The notes under the pieces are model-generated. The model was not told where the DNA came from and searched no databases. It saw only the letters and a program-made list of their open reading frames with translations. Source: Aspidiotus rigidus (lineage: Eukaryota; Arthropoda; Insecta; Hemiptera; Diaspididae). Taken from it: a DNA stretch of 64,000 nucleotides. The stretch covers positions 19,809,001 through 19,873,000 of the forward strand of contig JAVHKY010000004.1 in NCBI GenBank assembly GCA_035079385.1, read 5' to 3'. This document shows positions 23,161 to 34,800 of the stretch, in pieces. The position numbers and the translations under genes are program-made. Within the stretch, counting starts at the first letter, position 1. Every line of letters starts with the position of its first letter.

Positions 23161-26100
23161 ATGACTTCTCGGATAATCGTGAAGAACCTTCCGAAAAAGG
23201 TCAGCATTATGACTATCAAACGCTAATTATAGGAAGAACCGACTCATAATCACATGATTTTTTGCAGTTAACGGAAGAAGAATTGCGAACGAAATTCAGC
23301 GAAAAAGGTTTCCTCACTGATCTCCAGCTAAAGTATACCAAAGATGGTAAATTTCGTCAATTCGCCTTCTTGGGGTACTCAACGGAGGAAGAAGCAAAAG
23401 CTGCAATCGCGCATTTCGATAGATCGTTTTTCAAGTCCTCTCGAATTCGTGTCGAGCAATGCGCTCGGATGGGTATTTTTCTACCTTATTCTTGATTTGA
23501 AAACCATTATTTTCAATCATTTAAAATGTTGTAATTATTTTAGGAGATGAAAATAAACCTAAAGCATGGAGTAAGTATGCTCCTGATAGTTCGGCTTATA
23601 AGAAATTGCATGAAAAAGAAGATCAGTCGAAATGTGATACTCTGTCAAAATCAAAGACACAGAAGCCAGTCAATCCTATAATTCGAGAACTCGCGGATAA
23701 AGTTCGTGTCCTAAGTCAATTCGATTACTTTCATCAAATCTGAAGGTAGAAAAAAGTATTTATGATCTTGTCAATTGTAGATAGAAAAGTATAAAAATGA
23801 TCCCGCTTTCCTGGAATACATGGAGGTACATGGTAAAGACAGAGCTACTTGGACAGAAACCGATGTGAATCAATTTTTGTCAATTAAAAGTAAAGGAGAT
23901 GCTGAGAACCTAAGTAATGACGATTCAGGAGTGGAAGAGGACGATGAAGAAAAGAAAATTGCGAAAGATGATTCTGTATCCGATGCTGATGTAAGTTTCT
24001 GTCCACACTTCTACTTACTGTCCTCTTAAGTTGAATCTCTTATCAAATTTCTATTTTTTCCTAGTATTTGAAATTAAAAACTGGGAAAATGACTTTGGAA
24101 GAAGTTCAAGCCAAGAATAAAGACAACGTAGATGAAAAATATTTCACATTGAAAATTCGTGGACTCCCGTACAAAACTAAGAAGAAAGACATTAAAGAAT
24201 TCTTTCGCCCTTTGAAAGTTGACTCGATCAGGGTACCGCAAAAAATAAAAGGAATGGCTTATGTTGGCTTCAAAGACTTGAAAACTATGAAGAAAGCTTT
24301 ATTACGAGATAAAAGTTTCATAGGTTCGTTTTTACAATTTTTAGCCCTTATGTTAGTATTTCAAACTAAATATATGTACGTTATTCTCTATTTTCAGAGG
24401 GTAAACGTGTTGCTATTTGTCAACTAGAAACAAACGCGTCCAAATCATCCAATTCCGACAATTCTACTGGAGATTGTGATAAGTGGAAGAAGCAAGAAGA
24501 AGGCCTGAAGAACGAAGAAGACATAGTAGAATCTGGCCGTATATTCATACGAAATTTACCGTATACATGTACGGAAGACGAGTTACAGAAAGTATTTGAA
24601 AAATTTGGTATGTTTTGTTTTCATTTGGCTTACTTATCTCTAAATAATATTTTTAACGTCTTAGCGTTTTTTTCTTCTCTCTCGTAGGTCCAGTTGTTGA
24701 AATAATCATACCTCTCGATAAAACAACTAGAAAAATCAAAGGATACGGTATTGTTACGTTTTTAATGCCGGAGCACGCCGTGAAAGCATACACTGAATTA
24801 GATGGCACCATTTTTCATGGGAGAATGCTTCATTTACTTCCTGGAAAGGCTAAGGAAGTCGAGGAAGACGGTATGCATACATTATAATTTGAACTACGGT
24901 AGGGTCGTCAAAGTATTCGATTTTCATTCAGAAATTATCAACAACTGGTTTATATTTTGCTACAGGTATTAAAGAGAAAAGTTCCTACAAAACTGAGAAG
25001 ATGAAATCGTTGAAATCGGAAGCGAACTCGGCATACAATTGGAATACATTATTCATGGGTCATAATGCTGTTGCAGACGTTCTTGCGTCCACTTATGCCA
25101 CGAGTAAAGAAGAAGTTGGTGAATTTCTATGTGCATTAAGTGATATAGCGCTTATTTTCGATTTCATGAATCATTTGTTCTAGGTTCTATCTGGTAGCAA
25201 TGCGGCGGTCAGATTAGCTTTAGGAGAAACGCAAATCGTTCAAGAGACGAAAGAATTTCTCGAATTAAATGGTATCAGATTAGATGCTTTCAATCGGGTG
25301 AGCATGTCATGCGCTGTAAAGCATTGGGAATTGTGATAATTGTTTGAATTCTGTCGAATTTTGTATCTTTCATTTTTCCTATTATAGGCTGTTGATCACC
25401 GGAGTAAAAATATCATACTCGCGAAAAATTTACCCGCTAAAACGCGAGTTGAGGAAATTCGCGAATTATTTTCTAAATACGGTGTTCTTGGAAGAATTGT
25501 CCTGCCTCCTAATGGAATTTCAAGTACGAATCACCGTGTCTATCTTTATTCGTAAAGATTTCAAAGTGCACAAAATAGAATCTGATTTTATTCAAGGTAT
25601 TGTGGAGTTCGTCGAGCCAGCTGAAGCGAGAACGGCATTCAGACGATTGGCTTATTCAAGATTTAAACACCTTCCGCTGTATTTAGAATGGGCTCCTGAA
25701 GATACTTTCCTGAATACTGATGAGCAGAAGGAAGTAAAAGCCAATGTGAACGCTGATCTGAAAGTTCCTGCTGAGGAGAATCAGGAGGAAGATATAGAAC
25801 CCGAACCTGAAACTACTTTATTTATCAAAAATCTGAATTTCGAAACGAACGAAGATGCTATTCGACAGGTTTGGAGTCATCTCAATCATAGGAATTCCAG
25901 CATGAATATACGTATATTCAGTTTTTTTAAATGATTTTATTTTATTCATTCAGCATTTTAGAGGGTGCGGCAAAATAGCAAATGTAACAGTGGCCAGGAA
26001 GAAAGATCCGAAAAAACCTGGTGGTTTTCTATCCATGGGCTATGGATTCATCCAGTTTTATTCACAAAGCTCTGTAAATACGGCTTTGAAAAATTTACAG

Positions 26101-26910
26101 CAATCTAACCTTGATGGGCATTCTATAGAATTGAAAAGATCGAATAGAACTGTGAAGTGCGTTTGAATGAAGATTTGAATTTTAAAAGTGGAGTAGCAGT
26201 AATCAATTCGCGTTATGATACTTTTAATTTTCAGAGAAACTAGTCGAATATCGAGGAAATTAAATAACGTTGAGACTCAAACAGGAAATAAGATACTGGT
26301 TCGAAATATTCCATTCCAAGCTAAACTTAGTGAAGTACAAGATCTTTTCAAGTACGTAAAAAAACTATTTGAGATTCAATTATATGTAGGCTCTAGAATG
26401 ATTTTCAAAATAGGCATTGCACCTTTTTTCAGAGTATTTGGTGAAATCAAAAGTGTTCGATTACCGAAAAAGATGATTGGAACAGGACCTCATAGAGGAT
26501 TTGCATTCGTGGAATATTATTCTAAAGAAGATGCCAAGGTGTTTATTACTTTTTTAAACGAAGTATAACAGCTTTCCTTTGCTGACCGAGACTTTTTTCA
26601 GAATGCTATGCAATCATTATGTCAGAGCACCCATTTGTATGGTCGTCGACTGGTACTCGAATGGGCGCAGACAACCGAAGAAAATATCACAGAATTACGT
26701 AAAAGAGCTGCTGAAAGATTCCCCTCAGGTTGATACAATGTTAAAGACTTGAAAATTGGGACTTTTTGCGTAGTCATTCGCTTCAATTTTTGTATCCATT
26801 ATCTTTTTGCAGAAAAAGAAATTCGAAGTAAAAAGAGTAGATCAGATATCAACGTTGAAAAGAGCGACGACGAAGAAGAAAATATCGATGATATGATGTT
26901 CAAAGAATGA
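23161..26910 (+). CDS. RBM19: RNA-binding protein 19 (Mrd1 homologue), six RRM domains
   Basis: This nucleolar RNA-binding protein is needed for early pre-rRNA processing and small-subunit assembly; it is the counterpart of yeast Mrd1. Sixteen exons, from 23161-23199 to 26813-26910, join in phase to give 861 residues. Six RRMs are visible: RRM1 at the N-terminus (MTSRIIVKNLPKK), RRM2 (YFTLKIRGLPYKT), RRM3 (GRIFIRNLPYTCTEDELQKV), RRM4 (NIILAKNLPAKTRVEEIREL, with WAPED downstream), RRM5 (TLFIKNLNFETNEDAIRQ, with GYGFIQF), and RRM6 (KILVRNIPFQAKLSEVQDLF, with RGFAFVEYYS). Acidic linkers separate RRM1 from RRM2 and RRM4 from RRM5. The C-terminus is Lys-rich then acidic. The start ATG directly begins RRM1, as in the family. 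Several introns use GTTCGT or GTTGGT donors. It is convergent with the PAF-acetylhydrolase gene. Confidence 0.96.
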
Positions 26911-27078
26911 ACTATGTATTTGTGATACCTTATTTGTATTTATTTGTTGAATTTATGTCGGATGAGTTTTATTATAATTAGAAACCGAGAGAATCCTCGA
27001 AAATTAATATGGTAATGAATGATTAGTGATTGTTTCATAGTATACGTATCACATTTATTTTCGCACAGTGACTTGGAA

Positions 27079-27961
27079 TTAATTAGGGCTACGAGCATCG
27101 GAATTCAAAATTTCTTTCAGCCTCTTCAATACAGGTCCAAACGATTTCAGATAACCTTGTTCGGTTAGGTGTAGGAAATCATACATATCTTTTACATTAA
27201 TAATTCCATCTGGCTGTCTTAGTGTATCTCCCGAACATATTAATTCCAGCCGTGGTCGGATCCCTAAATTCTTCTTTAAAAAGTCGTTTACTTCAATGTT
27301 TCGATTGCTCACTTTATTTGGATATTCTCCTCTCGGAAGCAGACCCTGTCGAGAAAGGTTTATTATAGAAAGGTGAGAAGAATATGACCAGAAAACTCAA
27401 CCCTACTCACCCATATTATCAGTTGTGCTGCAGGAAATTTTTTCTCCAACTCATCGACCATTTTCAAGATACCTTCTGCTATTTGTTCAGGACTGTTACC
27501 ATGATTGTTAGTACCACAATGGATAACTATCACCTAAAATGAATATGGAAGTTGGTTTTCAGCTTGTATTATACAACACCTAAGAAAAAACTCTACGTTC
27601 AAGTACTCTAGGATGAGTTTGATCGATCGAGCCATTCAAGATACGCCAGAGCACATTTTGGATTCGGTCACCTCCTATCCCAAGATTCAGAGGATGCAAA
27701 GAACAAACTTCATCCCACAATTTTTCGTAGTATATCATTTTCTGGATGATGGAATCGCCAATAAGGAGGACATCTGGTTCACCTTCTTTGCATTCGTGAA
27801 TGTGTCTCGTATGCTAAGATACAAGAAAAGTTTATATAAGTTTAGTGTACGGTGCCCACTGATGAATGTAAATTTATTAGAGGAAATGATAGTCGAACCT
27901 GATCCAACCAACGATTATCCTCGCTGCATCGAGTAGCCGGAGAAACGCATTCATTCGTCAT
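27079..27961 (-). CDS. PAFAH1B2: Platelet-activating factor acetylhydrolase IB catalytic (alpha) subunit
   Basis: This is a cytosolic SGNH-hydrolase that in vertebrates removes the acetyl group from PAF and forms a complex with LIS1. Insect homologues bind or hydrolyse less well in some species. Four exons (27899-27961, 27607-27813, 27411-27533, 27079-27345) join in phase to give 219 residues, the usual size. The nucleophile serine lies in LIGDSII. Oxyanion-hole residues lie in the LGIGGDR and GTNNHGN segments. The catalytic Asp and His lie in DMYDFLHLT, so the active site looks intact. The N-terminal exon encodes the conserved DNRWLDQ. The sequence cannot separate alpha1 from alpha2; insects usually have one gene. 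It is divergent from the ETFA gene. Confidence 0.93.
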
Positions 27962-28584
27962 CTTTATTGAAGATGGGAAAAACACGAAGGAAGTGATGAA
28001 TTATTACGACGACGGCAGGCTAGCTGTTAAAAGTTCTACTGCTTATACCTGGTTTTAAAATTTAAGAATCAGTTTGTTTTTTTTTTTTTAATCGTATGAA
28101 ACAGGTATGAAACTTCTACTTCAGATTTCAAACACTTGCATAGTGATTGAATAGAACAGGAAGATAAAAATACGTTCTTCCTTTTTACTCTTAGCGCTCC
28201 TACTTGGACAAGGTCGAATACAGTTGAATCGTTCTAGGATATAAATAACTAAGCGGAAAAATAACAATTTGGATAATTAGATCTCTTACACTCTTGAAAA
28301 AGAGCTATTTTCCTACGTTGTTTTGAAATCACTTCACACCTATTGCTTAAAGCGGTTTCTCCGCTGTCCACAAGCACCACAATCATCCCGTACTCTTGTC
28401 AATAATAATAATAATAATACAATCAAAGAAGCGTCAGCTGCTCTTCCTCTCTTCCCCGACCGTGGCTTTTGAATACCAAAAATTTCCTGTTTTGCTAAGT
28501 TCATCATTTGTTCGATTGGTAATTGATTGTTTGTACATTAATTATTTTTTTTTCGTATCTATAACGAAACTACTTATTATCAAA
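27962..28584. other. Divergent promoter gap, PAFAH1B / ETFA
   Basis: This gap of about 620 bases lies between two divergent starts. It contains an AAT microsatellite near 28402-28419. No other feature was recognised. Confidence 0.5.
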
Positions 28585-29984
28585 ATGTTCAAGAATATTT
28601 TTCGATTCACCAAAGTTCGCTACACATATCAGGTACCGTACATAAACATACCATAGATTGATCTTATTATAGAGTGTAAAACTTTTTTCTCTCCAACATC
28701 CATTGTGTTTCAGATATGCGACCGAAGATTTCAAAGTACTTTAGTCATAGCGGAACATAGCAACCAAAAACTCTCTCCCATCACCAGAAATGCCATCACA
28801 GCTGCCAGTCAAATTGGAGGTGACATTTCCGTTCTCGTTGCTGCTGAAAGTGTTGGCCCAGTTCGTTTCATTTTACCTTGATTTGGGTTACAGAGGTTAA
28901 GTGATGCCACTCAAAAAGTATAATGTGTTACGTTTTTAGATCGCTGAAGAAGTATCAAAAGTAAAAGGTGTTTCGAAGGTATTGACGGCGGAAGCTGCCG
29001 ATTTCAAAGGATTATTACCTGAAGTCTTGACTCCACTTATTATCGCTACCCAAAAAGAATTGAATACGAGTCATATTCTGGCTGGATCTTCAGCTTTTGG
29101 AAAATCATTACTACCAAGAGTGGCTGCGCTTCTCGACGTGTCTCCCATTAGTGATGTTATAGCTATTAAATCAGCGGATACTTTTGTTCGAACGATATAC
29201 GCTGGTACTTACCTGTTTTGTACTGATAAGAAAGCCTCGCAAAAAATGTTGTTTCCAATCGTGATAATTGTTCTTTACAGGTAATGCTGTGTTGACCTTA
29301 AAATCTGTCGATCCCATTAAGGTCGTGTCGGTTAGAGGGACGAATTTTGAAGCCGCCGCCGATGGTGGTTCTGCCTCGACTGCTCCAGCCCCTGCTGGAA
29401 GTTATGCGTCTTCATTATCTCAATGGGTGAGTCAAGAATTAACGAAAAGCGATCGACCTGAATTACAATCCGCAAAAATCATCATATCTGGAGGTATTGA
29501 TTTCAGAATTTTCGGATTATCGCTTGACTTGTAATTCAAAACTTTTATACATCGTTCATCAATTTTCTTCAGGTCGAGGTATGAAATCAGCAGAGAACTT
29601 CCAGATGTTGTATCAGTTGGCTGACAAGATGGGTGCCGCAGTCGGCGCGTCCAGAGCTGCTGTTGACGCTGGATTTGTACCAAATGATATGCAGATTGGT
29701 CAGACTGGTAAAATAGTCGCCCCGGTATGAACGAGAAAGTATTTTATTTACTTTAAATTCTGTACCATAACTACTCTGAATTCTTCAATGTTATATGTTC
29801 GTAGGAATTATACGTAGCAGTAGGAATTTCTGGTGCTATTCAGCATCTAGCTGGTATGAAAGACTCGAAAACAATTGTAGCCATTAATAAAGATCCAGAC
29901 GCGCCAATTTTCCAAGTATCTGATTACGGTTTAGTCGCTGATTTATTCAAAGCAGTGCCAGAAATGTTGGAAAAAATAAAATAA
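28585..29984 (+). CDS. ETFA: Electron transfer flavoprotein subunit alpha, mitochondrial
   Basis: ETF alpha pairs with ETF beta in the mitochondrial matrix. It carries FAD and passes electrons from acyl-CoA and other dehydrogenases to ETF-ubiquinone oxidoreductase. Six exons (28585-28632, 28714-28860, 28940-29204, 29281-29493, 29573-29724, 29805-29984) join in phase to give 334 residues, the expected length. The N-terminus ([13 protein letters not shown]) is basic and hydroxyl/aromatic-rich, as in a mitochondrial presequence. STLVIAEH opens the mature protein. [13 protein letters not shown] and TFVRTIYAG lie in the N-domain. The FAD-binding domain from residue ~224 has [51 protein letters not shown] and [10 protein letters not shown]. 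Nothing is missing. The Drosophila homologue is walrus. Confidence 0.97.
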
Positions 29985-30388
29985 CTAATTGGATGAATCG
30001 TTGGGTTATTTGTCATCGAATGTTACCGAAACAAGGAGAGAATTGAACCGTTATGCAGTCCGAGTATGTTTCCTCAACTGCAAGTTTTTAAATAATTCGA
30101 TTTTTTGTATTTATTATTACAGTTGAAAGTCTGATATCGCGGTGTTTTGTCAACCGACATTTTAATACGTATTGAATATTGTTCATTATAATCAAACATT
30201 GAAAGAATCTGTGGTGTGTTTTGAGATTAATTTTTTAAAATTTATAATATCTTAAAATGAAGTACGGGAATGCTACACAATACAATCGCCATCGTGAACT
30301 TCCCGAGAATGAAAAAATCGAATAATATATAAATGCGTACTCGGTATACCTAATGCTTTTACATTATTAATGATCTCGTAAGACAACA
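29985..30388. other. 3' spacer between ETFA and a secreted-protein gene
   Basis: This is AT-rich spacer between convergent stops, presumably 3' UTR of both genes. No feature was recognised. Confidence 0.5.
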
Positions 30389-31856
30389 TCAGGGAAATGC
30401 GAGAAATGGAACTGGAACTGGTGCAACCACTGGCATCGCTCGATAATTTACGGCGACTGGTGTGTGCACATTTTGTATTACCGGGTTCACTGCGGCGTAC
30501 GCGTGACCTTCGACGGTACTGTAGGCAAAATTGCCTCCGACGCGTTCCGATTGGATGATAGCGGAGTCGTGTTCTGGCATTCTTACTAAAGTCGTCAAAG
30601 GCGATACTAGAGTGCTAGCTGTGCACAGTGCGATCAGCATTACAATATAGATGAAGATATGCTGAAACAAATAAAATAGAATTGTTTATTTCCAGAGAAG
30701 TTCACTTCGAGGTTGTTGTACGCTTTGTAAAATCGAATTCTTGAATCATTGCCCAAAGGTAAATGTATTTGAGAAGCTCGTTTGGTGGCGCTAAATTATC
30801 GGAAATCTATAAGCGGCAATGTGAGTCGGTCGTATCTTGTTATTGAACTCGAGGTGTACCAAATGAATAGGCCTAAGCTTAGACTTTTGTCTTGAATATA
30901 TCGTAATTAGAATGAAATGAATGCTTCTACATCAAAAAATTGTATAATTTCTGTCTGGTAAGGAAACAAAAAGCTCTCCCCCGTCGTTTTTTTCAAAAGA
31001 TGGCGATACTTTACTTCTTTTTACTGACACTTGATTTTTGATAAATTCTTGAAATGAACTGCGCCTAATTTTTTTTTTTTTTTTGTGGAATCGTTACTTT
31101 TGAGGAGCTCCTATCATCTTAATTTCGTACATTAAGAAGATTTTTTAATCCGCCGTAGACGAGATACTTTTTTTTTTCTCATGCCAACTTACATGCGATG
31201 TTGAGACTGGAAATGGTTGACTATACGGATATATTCACGTAGGGGCATTAAAAATTATTAGTACAAAAAATTATTTTTCTGGAAAATGATCTTTCAACGT
31301 ATCAAATGATACCACTGTTAAAATTTCTTTGGATCTTAAGATTCCTCATCAATTTTTGATTCAATTTGTCAATATTCGAAGACATGAGTTAAGATCTGTA
31401 ATTGGGAAAAAATATAAGGAAGTCGGTTCATTAAAATAGTGCCTGGTCATTTGTAAGTCTGTTAGATGAAAAATTCGAAGTCTTATGACGTAAAATTATA
31501 ATTTTTTCGATAGAGGTCTCGAAGCTATTAATTCTATAACCATCGAAGTAGGGAGAGCAATTTCTCATTTTTTGTTTTTTGAAAACCATTTTTTTAAATT
31601 GAGGAGTCGTGAAATTGGAATAAGAATATTACTTCAAAATTTAAAATCAGGTGGCTAAAAACTTTCCGTACATTTTTCAGTCAACAATGATAGAGAAGAA
31701 GTGAAAATATCGAAAAACGGACCATATTTTATCCTTTTCTTTTCATCGTTATTGATTAATACAATTCTATTTTTTCCCCTTCTTTTTGTCTCTGTATCGA
31801 AATTTTAAAACTAGGTATTCTTATAATTGATGCATTAATTCACTTACTTTGATCAT
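30389..31856 (-). CDS. Small secreted protein of unknown function
   Basis: A two-exon gene is proposed. A nine-base coding exon at 31848-31856 (Met-Ile-Lys) is followed by a GTAAGT donor, a 1.19 kb intron, and exon 30389-30661 after a TTTGTTTCAG acceptor. The joined product is 93 residues. It begins MIKHIFIYIVMLIALCTAST, a clear signal peptide with likely cleavage after Ala or Ser near residue 19. The mature part is small and has no cysteines. It has a middle segment with acidic and polar residues (VRMPEHDSAIIQ, GNFAYSTVEG) and a Pro/Val/Ala-rich C-terminus (VVAPVPVPFLAFP). The AAVNPV and VAPVPVP style resembles insect cuticular or low-complexity secreted proteins. No family was recognised and no dibasic neuropeptide sites are evident. 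A short signal-bearing first exon plus a long first intron is typical of insect cuticle genes. Confidence 0.6.
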
Positions 31857-34800
31857 TTTGGTTGATTTCTTTACGTTTGAAAATAACGTGAGCAATGTGA
31901 TTTATTGAAAATTTTATCTTCTTACGATGCACACGGAACAACTATTGTCTCACGCAACTACATCCACAATGAACGGTTGAACATTCCAGTATTCCGATTA
32001 CGCTCGATTGTATAGATTCCAGAATATTGCTGGAAGCACTCTAGTGATTGACCTTGTTCATGACTTCTACGCATGAAATAGGATTCATTTTGTAAAAATT
32101 ATCATTTCACTCGCACAATTGTCGAGAGTAACCACCGGAGTCTGCTTTGTTTCGGTGATGAGTACGGCATACGAGCAGTCGCAGAAAATTCTTTAATCAT
32201 CTTAGTTTCAAACTAATTACAAGTTACATGTACGTAGGTGACGGAGATTTTTTTTTTAATTAAACGAGCCTTACAACTACACATAGAGTTATGGGGCTCG
32301 GAGTGGGCGGATGGAGACAATAAGAAGGAGTAGGGATTAGATGGTGTTGTGAAAATAGGTGAATCGGAGGTACATAATTCATTGTGCTATAAGGATTTGC
32401 ATAATATAATTGTCTGAGAGAGAGATGGTCAAGCCGGATATTTTCGAGAGATAGGCAAGAGGAGCATTGTTAAATCAGCAATGCAGTCTGGAAAAAGGCA
32501 CAGCCTCCACCCTTCTCGAAACCACAATTTTCCGGAAGGACGACAAACGGTGAACATTTTTCAAAACAAATTCCTACAAAACAGTTCCCCTGTTAGAAAA
32601 ATACATATTAGAATCAAAAGTAATTGAACGCAGAGATATAAGAACATGGATTACGAGGATGGGGTGAGGGCGGAGGAGTGTGACAGTTAATAAAACCCTT
32701 ACACGTAACGAAATTTCGACTCCTAAGCAGAGGCGGGGGAGGTGAGGTAGCTGTTGTCTAGAAAAAGAGAACATAAAATTGTATCAACTTGAAAAAAAAA
32801 AAAAAGGGTTATCAATTAACTAACTTACTGCTGGGACTTGAAGGTACATAGGTACCTATCTAATTCTAAGGAAGACGAGATATTTCAGGTTTCCTGTGAC
32901 TAAGAGTACATGTTTGATGCAACGACCCGTAATTTTTTCCCAACTATACCGACAAAAAATTCAATTATTTAGAAGATATTAATTTTATGAGAATACGAAG
33001 CACATGGGACGATCATGGAAGAACATTTCAATCTAAATAAATCATTTGCTACTGAAATTTTGCGAGTCGTCTATAATTGGTACATCGGATTTTTTTCGAG
33101 AGTATACCAGAAAGAAAAGGAACGTCGAAACCGAGTGATGTAACGATTACAAAATTCATAACAACGTGCGCAAACTAAAATTAGAAGACGAAATTCGGTG
33201 TGATCTTCGCGAAAGAGGGTTAAAACGTCGAATAACAAAATTTTGAAAAGAGAGTAATTGTGGTCGGCCTGTACCTAATATCTGTTGACCGCAGTCTCCG
33301 TTTTATTCATTAACGCAGTTCGTTAACTTAATATTCTTTAGAACATATTAAACATAATCTTTGGCCCACGTACAAAAATGTCTACGAGTACGACTTATTC
33401 AAACAGTTTGTTCGATGCTCGTCGCGAACTCAATGCGTCTTATTCGTAGATGAGTAACGCAGTCAGTTAATATTCGTTAAAAGTGGCGAAAGTTGCACTA
33501 ACGAATTCCCCCAGAGAAATACCCGAGTGGGATAAAATTTATGGTATGTTGCACCAATTGAATCGAAAAGTAAATATTTGTGTATACATTTTCATTTTGT
33601 GACCTTGAACGACAAATTAGAAAATATTCGGAAATTTGCCTGAATACCTACTCTATATAATTTATCTTATCAAGCCATGACCAAGTCCGCAAACGTGCAC
33701 TAGATTTATTGTTTATTTTTAAAAAGAATACTGTTTATACTTTTTACCATCCATCAGAACCGTAAGGGACGTCATAATAATAACATTACAGAAAATAAAA
33801 CATTATTACGAGATTGAATAATTACGGGTACCTACGTAAATTTTTCAATAGTGGGTACGTAGGTATTTGAAGTATACGTACCTACCTATATTGAATGTTC
33901 TGAATTTCAAAATTCAGTAGAAGTTTTTAGAATGTTTACTCATACAGCTTTTTCGGCTAAATTTGATACCTAATGAATTCCGTTTCCTACAAGACGATCT
34001 CATTTATTTTCAACTTCTTATTATTCCATTTTAACGAGCTGTGAAATCGAGGAAAAATGAATACAAAGGTGTAAACATACTTTGATTGGCAAAATGACAG
34101 TTGTACGTATTTGATTTATTCATAATTTCTGATAAAGCTTGATAATTTTTTAAAGCGAATCTGAAAAATCTAGACGATAATCGTTCACTTTGTTTCCTTT
34201 TCATCTTCATTATTATTTTCTTTTTTCTAGGCCCTAAGTCTGGTTTTGTGTTTTTTAAAAATATTGTAATGTCTTACACACGTTGACCTACACATGAATT
34301 CTTATATCATAGATTTCTGTTGCGTTCATGTGAAAAAAAAAACAAAATCAAATAAAAAATAAGAATAATGTTCAAGTTATTTATTTCAAGAATAATCAAG
34401 TCGAAATTCACTTTTTTATTGCTTTCTCTGATCACACTAAAAAGGAAAAATGAGGTATCGGTGGGTATCGCGGTTTGATACTGATTCAACACTCAAACTT
34501 TTCGATTGACTGAACGACTGAATCACTGATAAGTCAGAAGGATTTTTTCACTGCTGAGTGCTGACTGACTGGGCTGATAGCTGAAATTTTCCCGCCCGGC
34601 AAAATTGACAACTAATTTAGCGTGGCGTTACTAATCACGTTTTCTAGATTTTTCTAGTACTAATTCTCTGAATCGTTCCACACAGTCCAGTCCATAGGAT
34701 TGGCGATTGGCGTGCGACTGGCGACGGGAAGAGAACTCGGAATTTTTTTTCAAGTCGTTATCTTATAAGTCACGTCGATAATTCGACTAGAGAATCGACT

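Noticed and set aside
25344..25934. A long uninterrupted frame of 196 codons
   Set aside because: Its first third is out of frame with RRM4 of RBM19. Using the 73-base intron 25524-25596 restores the conserved RRM sequence.
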